The notes under the pieces were generated by a model, which was not told the DNA's origin, did no database searches, and saw only the letters and a list, made by a program, of their open reading frames with translations. Below, piece by piece: positions 45,900 to 57,061 of a stretch of 60,000 nucleotides of DNA. The translations under genes were made by a program, and so were the position numbers. Source of the DNA: Chrysomallon squamiferum (taxonomy: Eukaryota > Mollusca > Gastropoda > Neomphalida > Peltospiridae); contig CM022672.1 of assembly GCA_012295275.1 (NCBI GenBank), forward strand, positions 25,450,930 to 25,510,929, read 5' to 3'. The first letter of the stretch is position 1. The number at the start of each line of letters is the position of its first letter.

Positions 45900-48560
45900 A
45901 TTAGCATTTCAATAGCATTACAGTCAAATAGCAGTGCAGTACATTAGCAATAGTAGTAAATTAGACGTACGGAATCAGTACATCAGCAATACAGAAAAGC
46001 AGTAGAGCAGTAATAGCAGTAGCAGTAAATCAGCAGTACAGTAGCAGTAAATCAGCAGTACACTAACTGTAAATCAGTAGTACACTAGCAGTAAATCAGC
46101 AGTACACTAGCTGTAAATTAGTAGTACACTAGCTGTAAATTAGTAGTACACTAGCAGTAAATCAGTAGTACACTAGCAGTAAATCAGCAGTACACTAGCA
46201 GTAAATCAGCAGTACACTAGCTGTAAATTAGTAGTACACTAGCAGTAAATCAGTAGTACACTAGCAGTAAATCAGCAGTACACTAACAGTAAATCAGCAG
46301 TACTGCAGCAATAAATAAGCAGTACAGTAGCAATAAATCAGCAGTACACTACCAGTAAATCAGCAGTACAGTAGCAGTAAATTAGCAGTACAGTAGCAGT
46401 AAATTAGCAGTTCAGTAGCTGTAATTCAGCAATACACTAGCAGTAAATTAGCAGTACACTAACTGTAAATCAGTAGTACTCTAGATGTAAATTAGCAGTA
46501 CGCTAGCAGTAAATCAGTAGTACACTAGCAGTAAATCAGCAGTACACTAGCTGTAAATTAGTAGTACACTAGCAGTAAATCAGTAGTACACTAGCAGTAA
46601 ATCAGCAGTACACTAGCTGTAAATCAGTAGTACTCTAGATGTAAATTAGCAGTACGCTAGCAGTAAATCAGTAGTACACTAGCAGTAAATCAGCAGTACA
46701 CTAGCTGTAAATCAGCAGTACACTAGCTGTAAATCAGTAGTACACTAGCAGTAAATCAGTAGTACACTAGCAGTAAATCAGTAGTACACTAGCAGTAAAT
46801 CAGTAGTACTCTAGATGTAAATCAGTAGTACTCTAGATGTAAATTAGCAATACGCTAGCAGTAAATCAGTAGTACACTAGCAGTAAATCAGCAGTACACT
46901 AGCTGTAAATTAGCAGTACACTAGCAGTAAATCAGCAGTACACTAACAGTAAATCAGCAGTACACTAACAGTAAATCAGCAGTACACTAGCAGTAAATCA
47001 GTAGTACACTAGCAGTAAATCAGCAGTACACTAGCTGTAAATTAGCAGTACACTAGCAGTAAATCAGTAGTACACTAGCAGTAAATCAGCAGTACACTAG
47101 CTGTAAATTAGCAGTACACTAGCAGTAAATCAGCAGTACACTAGCAGTAAATCAGCAGTACACTAGCAGTAAATCAGTAGTACACTAGCTGTAAATTAGC
47201 AGTACACTAGCATGTAAATCAGTAGTACACTAGCAGTAAATCAGCAGTACACTAGCTGTAAATTAGCAGTACACTAGCAGTAAATCAGTAGTACACTAGC
47301 TGTAAATCAGCAGTACACTAGCTGTAAATCAGCAGTACACTAGCTGTAAATCAGCAGTACACTAGCAGTAAATCAGCAGTACACTAGCAGTAAATCAGCA
47401 GTACACTAGCTGTAAATTAGCAGTACACTACCAGTAAATCAGCAGTACACTAACAGTAAATCAGCAGTACTACAGTAGCAGTAAATAAGCAGTACACTAC
47501 CAGTAAATCAGCAGTACAGTAGCAGTAAATTAGCAGTACAGTAGCAGTAAATTAGGAGTACAGTACAGTAGCTGTAATTCAGCAATACACTAGCAGTAAA
47601 TTAGCAGTACAGTAGCAGTAAATCAGTAGTACACTAGCTGTAAATCAGCAGTACAGTAGCTGTAAATTAGCAGTACACTAGCTGTAAATTAGCAGTACAG
47701 TAGCAGTAAATCAGCAGTACAGTAGCTGTAAATTAGCAGTACACTAGCAGTAAATTAGCAGTACAGTAGCAGTAAATTAGCAGTACAGTAGCAGTAAATC
47801 AGCAGTACAGTAGCAGTAAATTAGCAGTACACTAGCAGTAAATTAGCAGTACACTAGCAGTAAATTAGCAGTACAGTAGCAGTAAATCAGCAGTACAGTA
47901 GAAGTAAATTAGCAGTACAGCAGCAGTAGATCAGCAGTACAGTAGCAGTAAATCAGCAGTAAATTAGCAGGACACTAACAGCAAATTAGCAGTACACTAG
48001 CAGTAAATTAGCAGTACAGTGGCTGTAAATTAGCAGTACACTAGCAGTAAGTCAGAGGTACACTAGTAGTAAATTAGCAGTACAGTAGCAGCAATCAGCA
48101 GTACAGTAGCAGCAAATTAGCAGACCACTAGCTGTAAATTAGCAGTACAATAGCAGTAAATTAGCAGTACAGTAGCAGCAATCATCAGTACAGTAGCAGC
48201 AAATTAGCAGTAAATTAGCAGGACACTAACAGCAAATTAGCAGTACACTAGCAGTAAATTAGCAGTACAGTGGCTGTAAATTAGCAGTACACTAGCAGTA
48301 AGTCAGAGGTACACTAGTAGTAAATTAGCAGTACAGTAGCAGCAATCAGCAGTACAGTAGCAGCAAATTAGCAGACCACTAGCTGTAAATTAGCAGTACA
48401 ATAGCAGTAAATTAGCAGTACAGTAGCAGCAATCATCAGTACAGTAGCAGCAAATTAGCAGACCACTAGCTGTAAATCAGCAGTACAGTAGCAGCAAATT
48501 AGCAGACCAGTAGCTGTAAATTAGCAGTACACTAGCAGTAAGTCAACAGTATACCAGCAG
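45900..48560. repeat. 2.6-kb array of a 22-bp minisatellite with higher-order repeat
   Basis: More than 100 copies of a 22-bp unit (type 'agtacactagcagtaaatca' plus two bases) occur, with sub-variants (agcagt/agctgt, aatcag/aattag). Near the distal end a longer unit of 251 bp is itself duplicated (starts 47961 and 48212). Units A and C have only two to four related units on the opposite strand (16741-16880, 33715-33850), so the array expanded beside copy D. Confidence 0.95.
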
Positions 48561-48840
48561 TTGAAGCGATGTGCTTGGGGGGGGGGCATGCAATGGTACG
48601 AAAGTGGACAGCATTTGACATTTATGCCCTTTCCGAAGCCGAAAACAGAAGAAGAAAATGTTTTAAAATGGATTCGACTATGCGGACGACCACACTCTCA
48701 AAATAAAACACGTTTCAAATAATGATAATACACGTCAGCTGATGTTTAGCTGTATACGAAACAACTAAATGTCAATAATGTACATGCCCACACACAGCCA
48801 TTGAACAGAAAAAAAAAAAAAAGAACAAAGAAATGTTTTA
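48561..48840. other. short unique interval
   Basis: Lies between the minisatellite and the transposon. It contains a G run and a poly(A) run (48810-48824). No gene or repeat is recognised. Confidence 0.5.
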
Positions 48841-48844
48841 TTTC

Positions 48845-51800
48845 TTGACACACTCAACACGTTTTATTTACGGTTATATGGTGTCGGACAAATTGAGAGA
48901 GGAAACCTGCTGTTGCCACTTCATGGGTTTGATTAGCAGTACCATTCCACAGAGTCCGGTGGCAGGCACCGATAAGCGTGCATTGCGGTCCGTACAAAGT
49001 TTTTTTGCTGTTTCTATCCCTCTGAGATGTGCTCTTTAAGAATCTGAACGATGCCACTCTGTCATCCTTTGGGCAATCCGCACAATATGCAAATTAAGGC
49101 CGCCATTACTGAAAATCTCGTTTTCGTCAATATCTCAGTAACTACACATGGTATCAAAATAATTTTGGTGTCTATACACATGTTTTTAGGTAAAGAATCA
49201 GATTAAACCATTACAGTATTGATCACACCAATATTGTCTGCAAAATATGCTAAAATCAACTTCAATGTTAAAGAACATCCCCTTTACTTATGCTGATGCA
49301 TGTTGCCATTACTGACTTGACTCAATCCTCAAACAAGTCATTTTCAACAGCATTGTCACAGTTATCAACCCGTCGGGTATGCTTCTCCGTGACATCCACA
49401 AAACATTGTGCAAGGCAAGTGAGCTGTATAGCATCCACACATTGCTGTCGAACAGGGTGTATCCGTAGCACAACCACACCTTATCATTTCCAGCACCTCC
49501 GGTGGAGCAACACTAATGTTTGGTTGCAATGTTACTGGGATCAAGCATCTATTGCGTTCGTCACGTTCCCATCCGAAGTGACATAAGCTCTGGAACCTTT
49601 GTCAAATTTTTTCTACCCATCCTTCGCGACCAGACTTCTCCAGGGACCTCAGACATGTTCGATGTCACCAAGCTTTTGACCCCGTAGCAGGCAGCCATGA
49701 ATGTTGTCGCTTCTTCAATGATGTCACCTACGTCCTCAGATAATACGCCCATTTCAGCAGTTCTACACCACTCTTAAGGACTTTGATGACGGTGCTTTTT
49801 CCTACTCCGAAGCACTGAGCCACAATGTCACAGTCTGAGAGGGCATGGGGGGCTGGCAGTTGTGAAAGCAAGTGTCCATGTTCACTTGCAGTTGCCCCAA
49901 TGTCTATAGTAGTTCGTTCAGCACTTGGTCCTTCCATTGTAAGACGACAGGTCAGGTTCAACTTTGCGTAGAAGTGCAGCAGGAGGACAAAAACGTCTGT
50001 GTCCTCACATACGATGTTGATTCTTTTCACGCCACTTTCAGCTGCCTTAACCATCTGCTGTATGATTATTAGTAACAATGTTCCCGATGAGAGCGGCTGG
50101 TAAGGTGTGGTCCAACTTTGTAGAAAGCTTTGATAGCAAGGATAACAAAGTGGAACTGACACAGTCAAGGGCAATGTCCAGATCAACTCTGGCATGATAG
50201 TTCTTGTCATCAACTAATGATTCCTTTACATCACGGACAATCTGGTGAGCAACCTTTTCCAGTCCAATCCCAACATCATCTTCATCACTGCTCGGCACTA
50301 GTCTCAACAAACTGGATGCTTTACTTTGAAACACGAGCAGCCTAGCAACACCTGTGCCACTCAGCAGAAGAAGATCCGAACCAAAGTATTGTAACAACTT
50401 GGAGACTAAGGTTCGGCGACTAATGTCTCTTCCACCATTGGACTTGTCTAGGTCGTATAATTCGATGGAATTCCACACTCGCGATGATTCTGCTCTCACT
50501 GCACTGACTGTCGTTTCAAAAGCCACATCCACCTCCTCTTGGCTACTACTAGATGCTGCTGAAGCTGACTTCACTGACCGAGGTGAACAAAACTTCTTGT
50601 AACAGTCTGTGTGGCATCTACCATCTGCTGCATGCAGATCACATATTGCCCCAGCCAAACGTGTCTCTACCTCGCGTCCCAGTCGTCGTGACGAGATCTA
50701 CAAACATCTAGAAGGGTTTCCTTAAAAGTCTTTCTCCCCTCACCACGTCCGCTGTCCTACAAAGAACAACCCTGCGCCAACGATACGGATGCTTAGGATC
50801 AATGTCAAGGTATTCCTCACCGCAGAAAAGGCAATGTTGCCTGAAGTTGAAGGTTGTCGATCCGGACCGACGCAGACTTTTTCCTGCAGATGACTCTTCA
50901 GAACCTTTTGATGCGCTCAGTTTATTCAAGTGTCTGGTGTGAGATTTGGATGTATATGTGGATACACAATCTCTATGACAAAGAACATCTAAATCTTTGT
51001 CTGCCAACAGTCTAGTTTCAAGATCTTCATGGAGATCATCAAATCTCCGTTTACTTGATTCAATGATAATCTGTATCCTGTCAGTCCCTGCGACGCTAAG
51101 TTCCTTCTTGCTTCCATCTTCTTTACAAAAGATGCAGCACCCTTCCACCTTTCAGTTCTACCTGGAAGAGAAGATATATGCGAACCACTCTGGCAGAACC
51201 AGGCGCTTCAATAACAGAGAAGTGCCTGCTTTTACCAGGCCGCTATTACTGATATTATCAATAATGGCGATCCTTATTAACATATTTTGCAGAAAATATT
51301 GGTGTGATCAATACTGTAATGGTTTAGTCTGATTCTTTACCCCTAAAAACATGTGTATAGACACCAAAATTATTTTGATACCATGTGTAGTTACTGAGAT
51401 ATTGACGAAAACGAGATTTTCAGTAATGGTGGCCTTAATATGCCTATTCAGCACAAAATATTGGTATGATCTTGACTGAAATGACTTAATCTGATTCTTT
51501 ACCCCTCAAAACATGGGGATAGACACCAAAATTATTTTGATACTATGCATAGTTACTGAGATATTGACGAAAACAAGATTTTCAGTAATGGCGGCCTTAA
51601 TTTGCATATTGTGCGGATTGCCCAAAGATGACAGAGTGGCATCATTCAGATTCTTAAAGAGCACATCTCAGAGGTATAGAAACAGCAAAAAAAAACTTTG
51701 TACGGACTGAATTGCAAGGTTCTCCAAAAATCTGGGGTTTGGCAACCAGACTAACAGACAGGTATGGTATGTACCAGTCATGGTGCATTGGCTGGGACAA

Positions 51801-51868
51801 GAAATGGCACAGTAGACCCACAGACATTGTAAAACTGTAAAAAAAAAACCTGTGTGTTATGTGTATGT
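48845..51868. mobile_element. DNA transposon with long inverted ends carrying a decayed nuclease-like gene
   Basis: About 48989-49253 is complementary to about 51278-51707. The match starts at 'tccgtacaaag' and includes 'ggcaatccgcacaatatgca' and the block around 'taccattacag'-type sequence. Weaker complementarity continues outward to about 48845 and 51868, so the exact ends and target duplication are unclear. On the right the subterminal block is present twice in tandem (51278-51430 and 51443-51607), but only once on the left. The interior carries one broken coding region on the minus strand. The superfamily was not identified. Confidence 0.8.
49365..51148 (-). pseudogene. transposon-borne protein with PIN/FEN1-like and cysteine-rich C-terminal regions (frameshifted)
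   Basis: Four overlapping frames read successively along the minus strand. 51148-50708 has Cys/His pairs (CIFCKEDG, CLFCGEEY). 50745-50665 (KTFKETLLDVC) and 50658-50080 give GAICDLHAADGRCHTDC. 50070-49757 gives INIVCEDTDVFVLLLH, then HALSDCDIVAQCFGVGKST. 49752-49370 gives IIEEATTFMAACYG and a Cys-rich tail (RCGC..PCS..CGC..CTMFCGCHG), ending at TGA 49365-49367. The acidic EDTD and the GCD-GxGK arrangement recall FEN1/XPG-type PIN nucleases, and the Cys tail recalls tesmin/TSO1 CXC domains. Here the usual Gly of GCD is Asp. At least three frame changes and no ATG at the start show decay. The change near 50080 may also mark a missing middle section. Similar proteins are common in invertebrate repeats (recalled, not searched). 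Confidence 0.75.
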
Positions 51869-52048
51869 GATGCATATTACCAAAGTTGGTTTTGAAGTGA
51901 ATTCAAACTAAACATTTGGCGATCTATTTTAAATGTTCAGCTATTACAAACAGTCTTGATAATGCAGCTTTAAGACACGTATATCATTTGTTACATTCTG
52001 GTTTGTTACTTTTCTTTTTTCTTTGCACTAAAATAAACCAAGATATAC
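51869..52048. other. short unique interval between transposon and SWIM fragment
   Basis: No gene or repeat is recognised. Confidence 0.4.
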
Positions 52049-52344
52049 TCATCCAGCTTTACAGGAGCAGTTAGCCACAAATAACTGTTTCGTCTCCAAG
52101 TAAACTTGAATATGCAGTTTGTGTGCCGAGTCGTTTTTCCTCAAGGAACACCTGCATCTCGCAATCACTTTTGGTTGATTTTCGTCGGAAATTTTATATC
52201 GTGGATGTAGCCTTGCGTAAAATAATTAAAACCTTTCTGTTGTGCTTTTCTGGAAAAGCCAGAGCTCTCAGGAAGATATGAAACCGACAAATCATCTAGA
52301 ATATTGTTTAGATCAGCTACGCCGTCTGCTACCGATTCCGCCAT
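52049..52344 (-). pseudogene. SWIM zinc-finger protein, N-terminal fragment (frameshifted)
   Basis: From ATG 52344 the minus strand reads MAESVADGVADLNN through RKAQQKGFNYFTQGYIHD, where one frame stops. A second frame continues with NQPKVIARCRCSLRKND, HKLHIQVYLETKQLF and VANCSCKAG, then a stop at 52049-52051. A 'GYIHD...' segment followed by a beta-strand run and CxC is how SWIM-domain proteins of invertebrates enter the CxCx(n)CxH zinc motif. Only the first two cysteines of that motif are here. The frame change lies near 52195-52210. It is probably a decayed or partial exon. A weaker alternative is a live exon with an unseen splice. Confidence 0.55.
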
Positions 52345-52439
52345 TTTGGATGTTAGCTTGTGGGACGTAGTAACAGTAATTAAGGGGGCGTGCCTTACTG
52401 AATGATTGTGGAAACATTAATTACTGGCCACGTATAGGA

Positions 52440-52515
52440 TATACGTGTTTGTTAAATCAAATTATTTATCGACTTTGTCACTGAGATATTAAAAGTGTCG
52501 CACTAGAAATATAAC
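52440..52515. repeat. small remnant of the LicD-array flank block
   Basis: 'ttatcgactttgtcactgag' and the following 'attaaaagtgtc' match the block found at 28690-28740, 39120-39170 and (inverted) 21070-21130. This places a fragment of the duplicated unit outside the main array, beyond the transposon. Confidence 0.7.
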
Positions 52516-52915
52516 GCAAACATAGAAATTAAAATTCTTAATTCGTATTATTTTATCAATGTTTTGAATTTCTAACTATGACCTATTTAAACTGGTTAAA
52601 AAGACAGAAAAAAAAAACATTACAGATACATTTTACGAAAGAGCTTTTGAGTTGTTATTTTGTTGAATTATCCAACGAGAGAGAGAAAAAAAAAAAAGAA
52701 AGAAGAAGAACAAAAGTAAGACAGAGCAAGCTAGGAAATGTAATAGAGGACGACAGTGGATGGGTAATCAACAGAGTCACGTAACACAAGAAAATAAGAG
52801 ATGCGGATATAAATAAATAAATAAATAAATAAATAAATAGGCCTACTCGTATTACTGTTATTATTGAAGTTTGTACTTTAGTTTTCTAATTTCAGAATTA
52901 ATTTCATTTATTTAT

Positions 52916-52972
<57 letters not shown>

Positions 52973-53920
52973 TTTTACTTCTTTTTTCTTTCCTTCTTAT
53001 TTTTCCTTATTTTTATTATTATTTATTGTTCTTTTTCCTTTCATTCTTCTTTTCCGTTCTTTGTTTCTTTTTCCGAGCTCTACTACTTCTGCTGCTTCTT
53101 TTTTTTGTTTCATCTTCGTCGACGTTTTCTTATTATTTTTTTCTTCTTCTTCTTCTTCTTCTTCTTCTTCTTCTTTTGAAATATTATTTGCATAGAAATC
53201 GTCCTTGTAATCAAAATAAAAGATCCGGTCTGCTAATAAACATGATTTAAGTACTTCAGTTATCTCATACTTCAGTGCTTCTGTTACCGTTTAGTGCCTG
53301 GCGATTCTGTTACAGATTCAATTATCCTGAACATTTATTTTACAAGCCATATCAGCAAGACGGCAACAATCATTGGTTAACAGTATCATTGTTGTTATCA
53401 AAGACACGTTGGAGAAAACAAAATGAGACTTAATAAACCATTTAAGACATACAAAGTAAAGCAGATATAGTAAAGTATTCTAATCATGTGAATTCTAGAA
53501 ATGAATGATGATAAAAATTCCAGCAAAAAATATATTTCACATTTTTTCAGTCCTTATTTATTTATTTATTACTGATGTTGTTGCTGTTGTTGTTGTTGTT
53601 GTTATTATCAACATCGTCATCATCTTCATCATTATTAATATCACATCATCATCATCGTCATCATTATTGTCATCATTAGTATTATTACTAGTATTATTAA
53701 ATACCACTGGATCCAAAAAACGTAGTTTCATTTATTTCAAAACAGGGAGGTAAATCTTATCTTTAAACGAAAAAGATTTAAATAATAACTAATAAAAAAT
53801 ACCAGTGCTCAGTCTAATGTGACTTTTGCTATCATTACTAAACTTTCAAAAGACACACACACACACACACACACACAGTCTGATACATAGATATATAGAC
53901 AAACAGAGAGTCAGATGTAA
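52516..53920. repeat. simple-sequence-rich interval
   Basis: It contains (AAAT)n 52806-52840, (AT)n 52920-52955, poly(T), (TTC)n 53137-53175, TTG/ATC triplet tracts 53575-53700 and (CA)n 53853-53876. No gene is recognised. Confidence 0.85.
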
Positions 53921-54026
53921 ATATTTTTATTGATAAATAAATTTTGAATAAAAAAGCAGTAAAACAGTTATGAATAAATATTTATTTTTACTTTTCTTTC
54001 TCTCACTTCCAGTGTACCAATGGTTA

Positions 54027-54531
<505 letters not shown>

Positions 54532-54539
54532 GTCTGTTC

Positions 54540-56110
54540 TGAAATATTATTTTAAATAAATGAGTTCTTAAATAAATAAATAATAATAATTAAAATATAA
54601 ATTGCATTGTTTTATGCTATTCTGTAGCCATTACCTACTTTGTGTTACTTTAAATACATGTGTTAGTGTTTATTACTGCTTGTAATGCTACTACTACGTG
54701 AACTATTAGTAATTATACATCTGCCTTAACCTCTACTGTTACTTCTACTCTGTACGAATAACATCACCTGTTACTGCAGTTAATCTTTCACCACTATTAC
54801 ACATAAAACACGAACAATATAGCTCCTGTAATTGCTTCTACTACTACGATGACTACTACTTCTACAATTGTAACTACTGTTATTGCGGCTGCTAATAATT
54901 AAAAAGAAAATAAGCTATTACTGATATAAATATTATTAAATACAATTAGAAAAATATAATTCAAAAATTCTTAGCAATGTTGTGTATAATATTATAACTA
55001 TCACGGGCTTTCATCCAGTACCTACTTTGAAATCCTTCACTGGACCGAAGCGAACGGAATTTTTTTTATTTTGCTTTTTGTTTTCATTTCGGGATAGAAA
55101 TCGTTTTTGCACGGGTTTTGGGATTTTGTTTTCTTGTTGTTTTGTTTTCTAGTTCTTCCTTGTTCAGCCAAGAAATCCATTTATCCCGGTTCTGAAAAAT
55201 GTGCAGGGTTATTCCAGTTTTTTATTATGATGGTGTCATAATCTTTGTAGAATCTCGTTGCACGTTTGAAAAAAAGATTTCAGAACAAAAAAAAAACAGA
55301 TGGTAAATCATAATACTAGTCAAAGAAACTGGAAAATTCTCGCTTAATGTTATTTCTTTTCGCAAAAAGATTTTCAGTGATAAAAGATATTCTTAATTTT
55401 CTCTTTCATGTTACAGTGGCGATGTATTTATATCACTAATTTAGCTGATGCAAATGGTGTAATGTTCAAGATTAAATGACGGAAAGAATTAGAAAAATAC
55501 CCAGTGCGGACGAACGACAATGAAATCTGTTTAAATATATTTACTTCTCTTCGAAATGAGTTCAAGACATTATTGCCACACAAACATAACCTTATGAAAT
55601 ATAGTCCAGATTTAGAGCTAGCAGAATTCTGCATCTTTACTTTTGAGGCTGGATTATTTCAAACACGACACTAAATTTAAGCACTGACAGGAAATGAGGA
55701 AAAATCAGCTTGCTTTACCTGCGTCTAAGCGATCTGTAAGTTTTTTTTTTTTTAAATGTTTTGTATTCAGTGCTTGGTATTGAAATCTGTCTAAGAAATT
55801 CCAGTTTATTAATGAATGTTGTACAGTTTGATGACAGAGTACAACAGACACGTAGTGTGTTTTATAATCAACTCGGATTTCCACGCTAGGTATTGCAGTT
55901 GTTGTTGATTCTGGCAAGAAAAAAAATCACGATGTCATAAATTATGAAGTAAAGACTTGGTTTAAATTTGATATTTATTGTTGTTGTTCTTTTTTTGTTG
56001 CTTTTTTTTTTTTTTTTTTTTTGAAAATACCCATTCCTAGTTCTTGTTTTTGTATGTTGTTATACTTGTGGCTGATGATGATGTTGTTGTTCTTGATGTT
56101 GACGCTGATG
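54540..56110. other. interval between the two secreted-protein genes
   Basis: It should contain the 5' UTR exon and promoter of gene 1, but no splice donor can be assigned. Triplet-rich (TAC-type) sequence lies at 54660-54895. No other gene is recognised. Confidence 0.5.
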
Positions 56111-56112
56111 GT

Positions 56113-56358
56113 TTAATAGTAACGTTGCAGTAACATCTGTCGGCCTGTAATAAATAGCGAAATAACACATTATTTAAAATAAAATAAATAAAACTTAGAT
56201 AAATAAATAAAGTGCAAACAAACGAAGAAATGAAATATAGATATTATAGATACATATATAAATATACATCTCCATAATGATAGAAACTAAGCCTTACGTA
56301 CATACATACATACATACATATAATACATAAGTAAATACACACGTAAATACATACATAC

Positions 56359-56389
<31 letters not shown>

Positions 56390-57057
56390 CACACATACAT
56401 ACATACATGCATATACACACAATCACACATGCAGTAGAACAACGAACAAAAATTTAAAAAACGGATTTATTATTATTACTGTTACAATAAGTTCTTCATA
56501 TAACTGAACAGATAAACAGAATGAAACCACTTCACGAATATGGAAATGTAATTACACAGAAAAACCCGTACAGTGACACGTAAATAAAAGTATCTGTAAC
56601 TGTTTGTACCTCTACACGCAGCACATCACAGACAAACAACTATAAAACATAATAATCAAAAACTCTTACCAAAGTCGTAGACTCTGTTACCGTAGCCTCT
56701 ATTCATGTTACCGTAGCCGTTACGGAAGCCGTTATCGTACATTTTACCTCTGCGATCCTCGAAGCCGTAGCCATTACCGTTCCTGTTACCATAGCCGTTG
56801 CCGTTACCGTATTCGTTGCCGTTACCGGCGTAGCCGTTCATTCTGTAATTGTTCCTACCGCCTTCGCGATTCTGACTGTTTTCATAAAATCTGTCGTATC
56901 GGACACGCCCACCGCCATATCCCTCCCTTTCGTATCCGTTACCGTATCCACCACCCATCTGCGGGAAGGATCGCATCCCAGCTGGGTACATGTACACTGC
57001 CATGGCACAGCTGAGCAGTGTCAGAAAGCAGGTGAAGGTACTGAAACCCCTCATCAT
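56113..57057 (-). CDS. small secreted Gly/Asn/Tyr/Arg-rich protein 2 (two coding exons)
   Basis: The first coding exon is 57057-56670 on the minus strand. The acceptor 'tattttag' at 57063-57062 gives an exon start at 57061 and the start MMRGF. Residues about 1-20 (RGFSTFTCFLTLLSCAMA core) form a signal peptide matching that of gene 1. The mature part has GYGNGYEREGYGGGR, NGYAGNGNEYGNGNGYGN and further GYGN units and ends VYDFG. The donor is 'ctttg|gtaag' in phase 1, as in gene 1. The best acceptor seen ('attacag' before 56144) would add GRQMLLQRYY and a stop at 56115-56113. This last exon is tentative. Length is about 139 residues. The shared signal peptide, composition, intron phase and junction mark it as a tandem paralogue of gene 1. 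Confidence 0.75.
56285..56420. repeat. (CATA)n microsatellite
   Basis: Imperfect CATA/GTAAATA tetranucleotide tract within the proposed intron of secreted-protein gene 2. The Cys/Met/Tyr/Val-rich frame over it is artefactual. Confidence 0.92.
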
Positions 57058-57061
57058 CAGT

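Noticed and set aside
45048-48560. CRISPR-like or satellite-like regular repeats
   Set aside because: Units are contiguous without unique spacers, and the genome is eukaryotic. These are minisatellites.
48833-49057. Small frames at both transposon ends
   Set aside because: They mirror each other because they lie in the inverted arms and have no protein features.
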